DNA from: Nocardia transvalensis NBRC 15921
GTDB lineage: Bacteria; Actinomycetota; Actinomycetes; Mycobacteriales; Mycobacteriaceae
Assembly (NCBI RefSeq): GCF_000308875.1
Contig: NZ_BAGL01000045.1
Location: 35,094 to 99,093, forward strand
Length of the DNA stretch: 64,000 nucleotides
Direction: 5' to 3'
In this document: piece by piece, positions 52,129-60,910 of the stretch
Numbering within the stretch: the stretch's first letter is position 1
Layout: every line of letters begins with the position of its first letter
The notes under the pieces: model-generated
What the model was told of the DNA's origin: nothing
What the model saw: only the letters and a program-made list of their open reading frames with translations
Database searches by the model: none
Position numbers and translations under genes: made by a program

Positions 52129-52315
52129 CCGGGAGGGCGACACGCCTAGCGAGGCGACACGCCCGGACGACCGGGTGATATGAACCTCATGTAGAGGTCG
52201 AGAAACACGCCGCACGCGGAGTTTGGTCCGGTGCCGCTGCTGCCGGGACAATCGAGGGAGTAGCCTCGACAGTTAGGCCGTTGTTCGCATCGGTGACGCA
52301 GTGAGGGAGTAGTCA

Positions 52316-52906
52316 GTGGGAGATAAACCGCAGCAGACTGGATCTGATGCGCGGCCCGCCGCCGTGGTACAGCCAGGACTGTTCCCCGACGACACGGTGC
52401 CCGACGACTTGGTCGGCTACCGGGTTCCCAGCGCGTGCCAGGTGGCCGGTATCACCTACCGGCAGCTCGATTACTGGGCCCGCACGGGTCTGGTCGTCCC
52501 GTCCATTCGCAGTGCCACCGGATCGGGCAGTCAGCGCCTCTACTCGTTCAAGGACATCCTGGTCCTGAAGATCGTCAAGCGGCTGCTCGACGCGGGCATT
52601 TCGCTACAGAACATCCGCATCGCGGTCGACCACCTGCGCAGCCGCGGGGTCGAGGACCTGGCCGGCATCACGCTGTTCTCCGACGGCACCACCGTCTACG
52701 AGTGCACCTCCCCGGAAGAGGTCGTCGATTTACTGCAGGGCGGCCAGGGCGTCTTCGGCATCGCCGTCAGCGGCGCCATGCGCGAACTCACCGGAGCGAT
52801 CGCGAACTTCCCGGCCGAGCGTGCCGAGGTGCACACCGCCACCGACCGCCCGGAGGACGAACTCGCCTACCGGCGCAAGGCGCGCATGAACCGCAAGACG
52901 GGCTAG
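52316..52906 (+). CDS. MerR-family regulator (Rv1830/ResR-like)
   Basis: A 196-residue MerR regulator. YRVPSACQVAGITYRQLDYWARTGLVVPSIRSATGSGSQRLYSFKDILVLKIVKRLLDAGISLQNIRIAVDHL (about 26-98) is the DNA-binding domain. The C-terminal part (about 110-196) is typical of the Rv1830 group (also called ResR or McdR), which affects cell growth and division in mycobacteria. GTG 52316 follows GAGGGAG. Its stop overlaps the end of the convergent ArsR-type gene by 4 bases. Confidence 0.92.
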   Translation: MGDKPQQTGSDARPAAVVQPGLFPDDTVPDDLVGYRVPSACQVAGITYRQLDYWARTGLVVPSIRSATGSGSQRLYSFKDILVLKIVKRLLDAGISLQNIRIAVDHLRSRGVEDLAGITLFSDGTTVYECTSPEEVVDLLQGGQGVFGIAVSGAMRELTGAIANFPAERAEVHTATDRPEDELAYRRKARMNRKTG

Positions 52907-53934
52907 TCTGTCCCGTTCTCCGGAAAGTGTTGTCCGCGTTGGTCGTCCCCGATCGGCGCGGATTCTGCACGCAACGCCGCCAGTAGCCGCTCGCCGCGCG
53001 GCGCGAGCCGGTAGACGACATTCCTTCCGGACCGAATCCCGGTGACGACCCCCGCCTCGCGCAGGACGGCGAGATGGGCGCTGACCGTGCCGAGCGAGAC
53101 CGCGAGGCAGTGCGCCAGCTGGGTGCTGGTCGCGGGGCGAGCGAGTTCGCGCAGCACCCGGGCCCGGCCCGCGCCGAGCAGCGTAGCCACGGGATCGTCG
53201 CCGTCCTCGCCGGCGGCCGCGGCCGGGGCGAAAGCCGGATAGACCAGTGCGTAGTCCGGCGGCTGCTCGCAGGTCCACCAGCCCCCGGGCGTGGTGCGCG
53301 GCACGAAGATCAGGCCGTCATCGATCCAGCGATCGGGTATGTCGCTGGTGCTGAACCGGATCGCGCCGTCCCCGACCCACACCGGACGGTTGCGCATGCT
53401 GTCGACGGCGTGCCGCCAGCCGTAGGCCGCGAGCAGGCCCGCACGGTGGGCGATATCGCGTTCGAGCACGGCCCGGCGGCGCGCCCAGTCCGGTGCGACG
53501 AAGCTCCGCCAGCCCTGCTCGAGCACCGCGGCCATGCGGGGCGCGAGCCGGTCGTTCCGCAGCCATCGGGTGTCCTGGGGTGCCCAGCTCGCGGCGACGG
53601 CGGTCGCCACCTCGGCGCGGACCTGCTCGTCGGTGTACGCGGCGACCGCCGCGAGTTCGTCGTCCAGCCGCGTCCGGGTCCCGTCGCGCGGCGGCTGCGC
53701 CACCATCTCCGGGAACCATTTGGTGGCCGCGACGAGCGGCAGCAACCCTGCCGCGACGTCGTCGTCGGCCAGCCAGGCGCGGTAGGCGTCCTGGTGGCGA
53801 GTGCGCCAGGCCGACATCCAGGGTTCGGTGCGCGGGCGTTGCAGGGTGATGAGGCAGCCGAGGGTCTCGGCGAGCGGGGAGATCGCGAAGCGGCAGCGGG
53901 CCAGTGCGGCCTGGCTGAGGTGGAGCATGGTCAT
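52903..53934 (-). CDS. ArsR-type regulator with N-terminal DUF5937-like domain
   Basis: A 343-residue regulator. Residues about 1-235 form a domain of the DUF5937 type, starting LSQAALARCRFAISPLAETLGCLITLQRP. The C-terminal part (about 245-325) is an ArsR winged helix, with LLGAGRARVLRELARPATSTQLAHCLAVSLGTVSAHLAVLREAGVVTGIRSGRNVVYRLAPRG. It is divergent from an MFS efflux-type gene; a perfect inverted repeat overlaps its own leader. A role as repressor of that transporter is likely. The ligand is unknown. ATG 53934 or ATG 53928 can be the start. Confidence 0.85.
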   Translation of the reverse strand: MTMLHLSQAALARCRFAISPLAETLGCLITLQRPRTEPWMSAWRTRHQDAYRAWLADDDVAAGLLPLVAATKWFPEMVAQPPRDGTRTRLDDELAAVAAYTDEQVRAEVATAVAASWAPQDTRWLRNDRLAPRMAAVLEQGWRSFVAPDWARRRAVLERDIAHRAGLLAAYGWRHAVDSMRNRPVWVGDGAIRFSTSDIPDRWIDDGLIFVPRTTPGGWWTCEQPPDYALVYPAFAPAAAAGEDGDDPVATLLGAGRARVLRELARPATSTQLAHCLAVSLGTVSAHLAVLREAGVVTGIRSGRNVVYRLAPRGERLLAALRAESAPIGDDQRGQHFPENGTD

Positions 53935-53936
53935 GG

Positions 53937-53954
53937 TTGCGCCTTTCGGCGCAA
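53937..53954. promoter_or_regulatory. Operator between ArsR-type and MFS genes
   Basis: TTGCGCC and GGCGCAA are perfect 7-bp arms around TTTC. It lies 3 bases before the ArsR-type start codon and covers its Shine-Dalgarno region, which fits autorepression. Confidence 0.7.
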
Positions 53955-53992
53955 GGTTATCAACGCGTCCCGCCGGGCGCGATGCTCGGCCG

Positions 53993-55228
53993 ATGCCGAT
54001 ATCGACGATGTGGTCCGGGCCGTTCCGGTCGCTGCTGGCCGGGCAGCTGGTGTCGCTGCTCGGCGACGCGATGGCGCCGGTCGCGCTCGCGCTCGCCGTG
54101 CTCGGCGCGTCGGGGCGGCCGGAGGATCTGGGCGTCGTCCTGGCCGCGCAGATCCTTCCGCACCTGGCGCTCCTGCTCGTCGGCGGTGCGGTCGGTGACC
54201 GGTTCTCCCGGCGCACGGTCCTGATCGCGGCGAGTTGTGGCGCCGGTGTGACGCAGGCCGCCGTCGCGTCGGTCCTGCTCACCGGGCATTACGCCCTCGT
54301 GCCGATCGCTGCCCTCGAGATGGTCAACGGCGGATTGCAGGCATTCACGACACCGGCGTTTCGCGGCCTGATCCCCGACCTCGTCGCGGCGGCCGACCTG
54401 CAGCGAGCCAATGCGCTGCTGGCCACGGTCAAGAACGGGTCGAAGATCGGGGGGCCCGCGGTGGCCGGGCTGCTCGCGGTCACCGCGGGCGGCGGCTGGG
54501 CCATCGCGGCCGACGCCGCGAGCTTTCTCGTCGCGGCCGGAATCCTCACGCGGCTACCGCATTCCGTGCCGCCCGCGCACGGCGACGGGCGGAATCTGCT
54601 CGCCGATATCCGGGAGGGCTGGGCGACCTTCCGGCGGCTGCCCTGGCTGCTGGCCGGGACGGTCTCGTTCGCGGTGATCAATCTCGTCAACACCGGCACC
54701 TGGCAGATTCTCGGCCCGGTGCTCGCCGCGGACCGCCACGGTCCGGCGATGTGGGGAGTGCTGCTCAGCGTCCGTGCGGGTGGTTTGCTGCTGATGAGCG
54801 CCGTGCTGTATCGGATCGTGCTGCGCAACCCGTGGCGTGACGGCCGGATCCTCGGCATGGTCGCGCCGCTGGCCATGGCGGCGCTGGGCCTGAAGGCCGG
54901 TACGCCGGTCCTGCTCGGGTGCGCGGCACTGGCGGGGATGGGGTTCGCGGCGGTCGGCATCACGTGGGCGAGTGTCGTGCAGCGGCATGTCCCGCGTCCG
55001 ATGCTGTCGCGCGTGAGCGCCTACGACGATCTGCTCAGCTATCTGACGATTCCGATCGGTCAGTTACTGGCCGGACCGGCCGCCGAACGGTGGGGTGCGG
55101 CGCCGGTGGCGATCGGCTCGGCGACCGTGTTCCTGCTGGCAGTCCTGGCGCCGCTGGCCGGGCGGCGGTGGGATCCGTCGGCTGTTTCACACGGGTCGGT
55201 AACACGCGCGACACGCGGTACCGCATAA
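53993..55228 (+). CDS. MFS transporter (efflux type)
   Basis: A 411-residue major facilitator with about 12 helices. SLLAGQLVSLLGDAMAPVALALAVLGASG is helix 1, and GGAVGDRFSRRTVLIAASCG the loop 2-3 motif. It resembles the enterobactin-exporter/macrolide-efflux (EntS/MefA) branch, which lacks clear substrate clues. ATG 53993 is used; ATG 54008 is possible. It is divergent from an ArsR/DUF5937 regulator, which probably represses it. Confidence 0.87.
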   Translation: MPISTMWSGPFRSLLAGQLVSLLGDAMAPVALALAVLGASGRPEDLGVVLAAQILPHLALLLVGGAVGDRFSRRTVLIAASCGAGVTQAAVASVLLTGHYALVPIAALEMVNGGLQAFTTPAFRGLIPDLVAAADLQRANALLATVKNGSKIGGPAVAGLLAVTAGGGWAIAADAASFLVAAGILTRLPHSVPPAHGDGRNLLADIREGWATFRRLPWLLAGTVSFAVINLVNTGTWQILGPVLAADRHGPAMWGVLLSVRAGGLLLMSAVLYRIVLRNPWRDGRILGMVAPLAMAALGLKAGTPVLLGCAALAGMGFAAVGITWASVVQRHVPRPMLSRVSAYDDLLSYLTIPIGQLLAGPAAERWGAAPVAIGSATVFLLAVLAPLAGRRWDPSAVSHGSVTRATRGTA

Positions 55229-55245
55229 ACTGACGGTGCGTCGCC

Positions 55246-55455
55246 GCCGTGCGGGAGAGTTCCGGGTAGCCACCCGGGCGCCGAAGGAGCAGCACCTCCC
55301 CGTCAATCTCTCAGGCAACAGGGACCGTACGGACCATCGACGCCTCTGGAAAGTGGTGGCCGCACACAATGCGGACCACCCGCCCATGGGGAAAGGGATG
55401 CGCGCGGGCAGCCGCGGCGGATTCCGAATCTCTCAGGCGCCCACGACAGAGGGGG
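55246..55455 (+). ncRNA. Tandem glycine riboswitch
   Basis: Two aptamers lie between the MFS gene and gcvP. Aptamer 1 (about 55246-55332) has GCGGGAGAG, GCGCCGAAGGAGCA and CTCTCAGGCAA. Aptamer 2 (about 55340-55455) has CTCTGGAAAG, CTCTCAGGC and GACAGAGGGG. These are the conserved pieces of the Rfam glycine aptamer. In aptamer 2 the GCCGAAGG segment reads GCCCATGGGGAAAGG, a variant. Glycine binding should switch on gcvP. Confidence 0.92.
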
Positions 55456-55525
55456 AGGGCCCGAAGCCGCCGGCATCGTGCAGTGTCCGCACACCGCCGG
55501 CCTCCGCCCGAACCAGGGAGCTGCC

Positions 55526-58351
55526 GTGACCCGTTCCTTCGCCGATCGCCATATCGGACCCGACCCCGCCGCCATCGATCGCATTCTCGACACCATCGGC
55601 ATCGGTTCGCTGGACGAACTGGCCGAGCGGGCCGTGCCGTCGAGCATCCTCGACGACCCGGCGGGCAACGGGCTGTGCGTGTTGCCCGCGGCGGTGTCCG
55701 AACACGAGGCGCTCGGCGAACTGGCCGCTCTGGCCGGGTCGAATACCGTCGCCGCGACCATGATCGGGCTCGGCTACTACGACACCCTCACCCCGCCGGT
55801 GCTGGTGCGCGGCCTGCTGGAGAATCCGGCCTGGTACACCGCCTACACCCCGTACCAGCCCGAGATCAGCCAGGGCCGTCTGGAGGCGCTGCTCAACTTC
55901 CAGACCATGGTGTCGGACCTGACCGGCATGGAGGTCGCCAACGCGTCCATGCTGGACGAGGCGACCGCCGCGGCGGAGGCGATGACCCTGCTGCGGCGCG
56001 CCAACCGGACCGGCACGTCGAACCGGCTGCTGATCGACGCCGACCTCTTCCCGCAGACCCGGACCGTGCTGCACACTCGCGCCGAGCCGCTGGGCATCGA
56101 GATCGTCGAGGCGGACCTGAGTTCGGGCGCGCTGCTGGACGGCGATTTCTTCGGCGTGCTGGTGCAGACTCCGGGGGCCTCCGGGCGCCTCGTCGACTGG
56201 ACCGAGACGATCGCGGCGGCGCACGAGCGCGGCGCGCTGGTCGCCGCCGGGGCGGATCTGCTGGCGATGACCTTGGTCACGCCGCCGGGGGAGCAGGGCG
56301 CGGACGTGTGCTTCGGCACCACACAGCGTTTCGGCGTGCCGCTGGGGTTCGGCGGCCCGCACGCGGGATATCTCGCGGTGCGCCAGGCGCACGCCCGCCA
56401 GCTGCCGGGCCGCCTGGTCGGGGTGTCCAAGGACGCCGACGGTCACCTCGCCTACCGCCTCGCCCTGCAGACCCGCGAGCAGCACATCCGTCGCGAGAAG
56501 GCGACCTCGAACATCTGCACCGCTCAGGTGCTCCTCGCGATCGTGGCCGCGATGTACGCGAGCTACCACGGCGCGGACGGGTTACGCGGGATCGCCCGGC
56601 GCGTGCACCGGCATGCCGCGCAGCTGGCCGCCGGGCTGGGGGAGGCCGTCGTCCACGAACGCTTCTTCGACACCGTGCTGGTGCGGGTGCCCGGCGGCGC
56701 GGAGGCGGTGGTGGCCAAGGCACAGGGGCGCGGGGTGAATCTGCGCCTGGTCGACGCCGATCACGTCTCGGTGGCCTGCGACGAGGCGACCACCGAGGAG
56801 CATGTGGCGGTCGTGCTGGACTCCTTCGGCGGCGGCGCCCGGGCCGACGGCACGCCGGACGAGGCGGCGCTGCCCTCGATCGAGACCCGGACCTCGGAGT
56901 ATCTGACGCATCCCGCGTTCACCCGCTACCACACCGAGACCGCCATGCTGCGGTACCTGCGGCAGCTGTCGGACAAGGATATCGCCTTGGACCGCAGCAT
57001 GATTCCGCTCGGCTCGTGCACGATGAAGCTCAACGCCACCGCGGAGATGGAGCCGATCACCTGGCCCGGATTCTCCCGCATCCACCCGTACGCGCCCGTC
57101 GAGGACGCGCCCGGCCTGCTGCGGGTGGTCGAGGATCTGGAGTCCTGGCTCTCGGCCGTCACCGGATACGACCGGGTGAGCCTGCAGCCCAACGCCGGTA
57201 GCCAGGGGGAGTACGCGGGCCTGCTCGCCATCCGCCGGTACCACCTGGATCGTGGTGACACACACCGGGATACGTGCCTGATCCCCTCCAGTGCGCACGG
57301 CACCAACGCTGCGTCGGCCGCGATGGCCGGGCTGCGGGTGGAGGTCGTGCGGTGCCGCGAGAACGGTGACGTCGACCTGGACGACCTGCGCGCCAAGATC
57401 GCCGACCATGCCGACCGGCTGGCCTGCATCATGATCACCTACCCCTCCACGCACGGCGTCTTCGAACAGGAGGTCGCCGAGCTGTGCGCGCTGGTGCACG
57501 ACGCGGGCGGCCAGGTGTACGTCGACGGCGCGAACCTGAATGCCCTTGTCGGACTTGCCCGTCCGGGCCGGTTCGGCGGGGACGTCTCGCATCTGAACCT
57601 GCACAAGACGTTCTGCATCCCGCACGGCGGCGGCGGTCCCGGGGTGGGCCCGGTCGCGGTGCGCGAGCATCTGGCGGCGTACCTGCCCGGCGACCCCCTG
57701 GAGACCGACTCGCGCGCGGTGTCGGCGGCGAAGTACGGTTCGGCGTCGATCCTGCCGATCACCTGGGCCTACATCCGGATGATGGGCGCCGACGGCCTGC
57801 GCCGCGCCACGCTCACCGCCATCGCCTCGGCGAATTACATTGCGCGGCGGCTGGATCCGTACTACCCGGTGCTCTACACCGGTGACAACGGCATGGTCGC
57901 CCACGAGTGCATCCTCGACCTGCGCGAGATCACCAAGCGCACCGGCGTCACCGTCGACGATGTGGCGAAGCGGTTGGCGGACTACGGTTTCCACGCCCCC
58001 ACCATGAGCTTCCCGGTCGCGGGCACGCTCATGGTGGAGCCCACCGAGAGCGAGAATCTGGAGGAGGTGGACGCGTTCATCGAGGCGATGATCGCGATCA
58101 AGGGCGAGATCGACCAGGTCGAGTCCGGCGTCTGGGACGTGGCGGACAGCCCGCTGCGCGGCGCCCCGCACACCACCGCCAGCCTGGTCGGCGACTGGCC
58201 GTACGCCTACAGCCGCGAAACCGCCGTCTACCCCCTGGGTCTCGCCAACCCGCGCCCCAAGATCTGGCCCTCCGTCCGCCGCATCGACGGCGCCTACGGC
58301 GACCGCAACCTGGTCTGCTCCTGCCCACCCCTGGACGCCTACACGGAGTGA
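55526..58351 (+). CDS. gcvP: Glycine dehydrogenase (decarboxylating), P protein
   Basis: A 941-residue PLP enzyme that decarboxylates glycine and passes the aminomethyl group to GcvH. N- and C-terminal halves are fused as in Mycobacterium GcvB (also 941 residues). It starts [44 protein letters not shown] (about 690-710) carries the PLP lysine. AGGGAG five bases before GTG 55526 sets the start. A tandem glycine riboswitch precedes it. GcvT and the L protein are not in the window. Confidence 0.96.
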   Translation: MTRSFADRHIGPDPAAIDRILDTIGIGSLDELAERAVPSSILDDPAGNGLCVLPAAVSEHEALGELAALAGSNTVAATMIGLGYYDTLTPPVLVRGLLENPAWYTAYTPYQPEISQGRLEALLNFQTMVSDLTGMEVANASMLDEATAAAEAMTLLRRANRTGTSNRLLIDADLFPQTRTVLHTRAEPLGIEIVEADLSSGALLDGDFFGVLVQTPGASGRLVDWTETIAAAHERGALVAAGADLLAMTLVTPPGEQGADVCFGTTQRFGVPLGFGGPHAGYLAVRQAHARQLPGRLVGVSKDADGHLAYRLALQTREQHIRREKATSNICTAQVLLAIVAAMYASYHGADGLRGIARRVHRHAAQLAAGLGEAVVHERFFDTVLVRVPGGAEAVVAKAQGRGVNLRLVDADHVSVACDEATTEEHVAVVLDSFGGGARADGTPDEAALPSIETRTSEYLTHPAFTRYHTETAMLRYLRQLSDKDIALDRSMIPLGSCTMKLNATAEMEPITWPGFSRIHPYAPVEDAPGLLRVVEDLESWLSAVTGYDRVSLQPNAGSQGEYAGLLAIRRYHLDRGDTHRDTCLIPSSAHGTNAASAAMAGLRVEVVRCRENGDVDLDDLRAKIADHADRLACIMITYPSTHGVFEQEVAELCALVHDAGGQVYVDGANLNALVGLARPGRFGGDVSHLNLHKTFCIPHGGGGPGVGPVAVREHLAAYLPGDPLETDSRAVSAAKYGSASILPITWAYIRMMGADGLRRATLTAIASANYIARRLDPYYPVLYTGDNGMVAHECILDLREITKRTGVTVDDVAKRLADYGFHAPTMSFPVAGTLMVEPTESENLEEVDAFIEAMIAIKGEIDQVESGVWDVADSPLRGAPHTTASLVGDWPYAYSRETAVYPLGLANPRPKIWPSVRRIDGAYGDRNLVCSCPPLDAYTE

Positions 58352-58394
58352 GCACACCGTCCCGCCCCCAGTCGCCCACCCGCTCTCCGCACAT

Positions 58395-58513
58395 CCTTTT
58401 TCCGGCACGCTTTTGGCCGGAATCTCGCCCGCTGCGGTGGATTCCGGCCAAAAGCGTGCCGGAAAAAAGGGTGGTCGGCTATAGGGTGGTCGGCTATAGG
58501 ATGGTGGGGTAGA
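58395..58513. repeat. Palindrome pair plus 3 x 15-bp tandem repeat at a gene end
   Basis: Arms 58395-58424 and 58440-58470 are inverted copies around a 15-base loop. Three 15-base units follow (58469-58483, 58484-58498, 58499-58513; GGGTGGTCGGCTATA twice, the third diverged). The last one and a half units encode the C-terminus and stop codon of the GIY-YIG gene. Confidence 0.88.
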
Positions 58514-58799
58514 GGTCGTCCCAGTTCGGGTTCTTGGCCTCGATCAGGCGAATCTTCCACGCCCGGTTCCACTTCTTGAGGCGCTTCTCACGTAAGAGTG
58601 CGCACTCCAGTGTCTCGTGGGCCTCGTACCAGACGAGGGTGTGCACCCCGTACCGTCTGGTGAAGCTCGCGACGACATCATTCTTGTGTTGCCACACTCT
58701 GCCGACGAGATTGCGTGTCGCGCCGACGTACAGAACGCCGTCTCGACGGCTCGCCAGGATGTACACACACGGTGGCGGCTGCCACGGTCTCCTCCCCAT
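58494..58799 (-). CDS. GIY-YIG nuclease-family small protein
   Basis: A 101-residue GIY-YIG domain (UPF0213-like). PCVYILASRRDGVLYVGATRNLVGRVWQHKN has the Y and Y/V-G pair and the catalytic Arg; YEAHETLECALLREKRLKKWNRAWKIRLIEAKNPNWDDLYP is the usual end, with the catalytic Glu. Such small proteins may cut structured DNA; the role is unknown. The final codons (LYPTIL) and the TAG stop lie in a 15-bp tandem repeat, so array changes could alter its end. ATG 58799 has no Shine-Dalgarno sequence. Confidence 0.87.
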   Translation of the reverse strand: MGRRPWQPPPCVYILASRRDGVLYVGATRNLVGRVWQHKNDVVASFTRRYGVHTLVWYEAHETLECALLREKRLKKWNRAWKIRLIEAKNPNWDDLYPTIL

Positions 58800-58829
58800 G
58801 GGACGAGCATGGCAGCACCCACCGACAGG

Positions 58830-60506
58830 TCAGGGGGTCGTGAGGGCCTGGTTGACGGCGGTGCCGAAGGTCAGGTCGTTGGTGCTGGCCAGGCGGGTGT
58901 AGGTGCCGCCGGTTTTCTGGGCGACGGTTTGGAGGGTGGGGGTGCCCTGGCCGCCTACGACGATGACGTCGATGCGGACCGGGTGGGCCGCGTCGGTGGC
59001 GGCGGTGATGTCGGCGATCAGTTTGTCGCCGGTGATGGACGAGTCGTCGTTGGGGCCGCCGGTGATGAGCAGCACATTGTTGGTCCGGCCGGTGGCGTAG
59101 CCGGAGATCGCGCTGCGGTAGGCCGCCTCCAGTGCGGGATAGGTGCGGTCGGTGCGGCTGGTGGTGGCGGTGACGTTGCCCAGCGCGGACATCAGCTCGG
59201 TGCGGTGCTGCTGGTTCAGCGGACCGGTGCGCGAGACGACCTCGTACGGAGTGCCGCCGCCGGTGTCGCCGGCGTAGGTCCAGACGCCCAGGCCGAAGTC
59301 CGGCGGCATGGTGTCGAGGGTGGACATCAGCGCGCCGAGCGTATTGCCCAGGCGGGTGAGCGACCCGTCGGTGGCGCCCATCGACGCGGAGGTGTCCAGC
59401 AGGACGGTGGACTGCACACCCAGCACCGGATTCGCCAGCACCGATTTCACCTGGTCCAGAACGGATTTCGGCGGGACGGGGGAGGTCGTCTGCGCCGCGG
59501 CCTCGAAACCGTTGTCCGCGAACAACTTCTGCTGTTCGGGTGCGCGTAGGTAGTCGGCGAAGATCCCGGCGACGAGATTCTGGGTCTTGTCCACCCAGGG
59601 CGCGGTGAGCAGCGCGGCGGGGAAATCGGCCACGGGCGTCTTGGCGCCGTCGGGGCGGAAGGCGGCCGCACCGCCCGCCGATTTGAGTTGCTGCTCGGTA
59701 ACTGCTGTGGCGTGGATGGCGTCGTCGGCGCCGCCGGGCGCGCCGACCAGGCTCGCCGGCGCGCCGGTGCCGTCGTCGGAGCGGGGTGCGTCGGCGGCCA
59801 GCAGCGAGATGGCCGAGATCACCTGTCCGGACCGGACACCTTCGTCGGACAGCGGGTCGGCGCCGGAGACATTGGATCCGACGGCGAGCGCCGCGGCGAG
59901 GGTGTTGTCGCCGGCGGGCATCGCCATGCGCAGGCCGCCCCAGCCGTTGAGCCCGATGTCGCCGAGCGAACCCTGCTGCAGCCGAGGCAGGTCCGACCAC
60001 CCGGTCTTGGCCTTCTCCATGGCTTGGCGCAGCTGGTCGGGGACGGCGAGCACGATCGGGCTGGTCGCCACCGACGCGGGAGCGCCCTCGATCAGGCCGG
60101 GCACCCGCATCTGCTCGACCGATCGCGAGGAGTCGGGGATCCAGAGCGCGGGTCGCGGGCCCATCTTGGCGTCCCACGAGCCGGCGGTGAACGCGGCCAC
60201 CATCGCCGCCGAGGGCTGGACGTTCACGGTCACCGAGACGCAGTGGTCGCGCACCTTGGGCTTGGTCGCGTTGTAGCGGTCCGCCGCGGCGCGCACGGGT
60301 GTGGCGATATCCGGATCGACGGTGACCGCCAGCGCCGACTGGCCTTCGACGCATTCGCCCGCCGCGCTGCGATCGGAGGACGCGGAATGGCCCCTCAGCC
60401 AGAACCAGCCGCCCACCGCGGCCACCACGAGCAGCGCCGCCACGACCGACACCACGAGACCCTTGCTGACGCCTCGCGAACCGCTGGCGCTGCGATGTGT
60501 ACCCAC
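58830..60506 (-). CDS. Membrane-anchored binding-protein/VWA-domain protein
   Basis: A 558-residue exported protein. One N-terminal helix (about 16-36) anchors it. A periplasmic-binding-like domain (about 50-340) is followed by a von Willebrand A domain (about 375-550) with the MIDAS motif STVLLDTSASMG and a later Thr/Asp pair (TGGPNDDSS). Mycolata have similar proteins of unknown role, perhaps linked to envelope assembly. GTG 60506 was chosen: TACACT lies 8 bases upstream and no Shine-Dalgarno sequence is present. Confidence 0.82.
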   Translation of the reverse strand: MGTHRSASGSRGVSKGLVVSVVAALLVVAAVGGWFWLRGHSASSDRSAAGECVEGQSALAVTVDPDIATPVRAAADRYNATKPKVRDHCVSVTVNVQPSAAMVAAFTAGSWDAKMGPRPALWIPDSSRSVEQMRVPGLIEGAPASVATSPIVLAVPDQLRQAMEKAKTGWSDLPRLQQGSLGDIGLNGWGGLRMAMPAGDNTLAAALAVGSNVSGADPLSDEGVRSGQVISAISLLAADAPRSDDGTGAPASLVGAPGGADDAIHATAVTEQQLKSAGGAAAFRPDGAKTPVADFPAALLTAPWVDKTQNLVAGIFADYLRAPEQQKLFADNGFEAAAQTTSPVPPKSVLDQVKSVLANPVLGVQSTVLLDTSASMGATDGSLTRLGNTLGALMSTLDTMPPDFGLGVWTYAGDTGGGTPYEVVSRTGPLNQQHRTELMSALGNVTATTSRTDRTYPALEAAYRSAISGYATGRTNNVLLITGGPNDDSSITGDKLIADITAATDAAHPVRIDVIVVGGQGTPTLQTVAQKTGGTYTRLASTNDLTFGTAVNQALTTP

Positions 60507-60558
60507 GGTGCACCAGTGTAGGTTCACGCGAAGTTTGCCGCCCACCCCGCTCAGGGGT

Positions 60559-60598
60559 CCCCTACCGTCCGGCGCGCGGGGGCGCAGGACGGCAGGGG
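60559..60598 (-). terminator. Hairpin downstream of whiB
   Basis: CCCCTACCGTCC (60559-60570) and GGACGGCAGGGG (60587-60598) pair at 11 of 12 positions around a 16-base GC-rich loop, 29 bases after the whiB stop. Confidence 0.6.
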
Positions 60599-60626
60599 AA
60601 CTGAGGCGCCGGGCCGGCGGGTGGAC

Positions 60627-60884
60627 CTAGCGGACCACCCGCCCGCGGTCGTACTCGTGGCCTGCCCAGACGCCGGACTGGCCGGTGGCCGCGGCGAAGT
60701 CGCCGCACTGGCGGCGGATCGGGCAGCCCGCGCAGATACCGCGCGCGTACGCGAAGTCCTGCGACGGGTACGGGAACCACGCGTCGTGATTCGGGTCACC
60801 CTTGCAGGCGGCTCCCTCCCATTTCTGCGAGTCCGAGAGTGGGAGCAGATCCACCAGGGATAGTTCCTGTACTGCGTTCGTCAT
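60627..60884 (-). CDS. WhiB-family iron-sulfur transcription factor
   Basis: An 85-residue WhiB protein. Four Cys residues hold a 4Fe-4S cluster: Cys27 (AACKGD), then CAGCPIRRQC (C-x2-C-x5-C). GVWAGHEY is a variant of the G-[VI]-W-G-G turn, and the basic end RGRVVR contacts DNA. Which WhiB class it belongs to is unclear. AAGGAGG precedes ATG 60884. It probably acts with a sigma factor in redox or stress control. Confidence 0.92.
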   Translation of the reverse strand: MTNAVQELSLVDLLPLSDSQKWEGAACKGDPNHDAWFPYPSQDFAYARGICAGCPIRRQCGDFAAATGQSGVWAGHEYDRGRVVR

Positions 60885-60910
60885 ATCGGATCCCCTCCTT
60901 CCCGGGGGCC

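Noticed and set aside
58339..58572. ORF across the repeat near 58400 (with FFRHAFGRN)
   Set aside because: It is only the translation of the palindrome and tandem units; similar peptide pieces appear at each repeat locus in chance frames.
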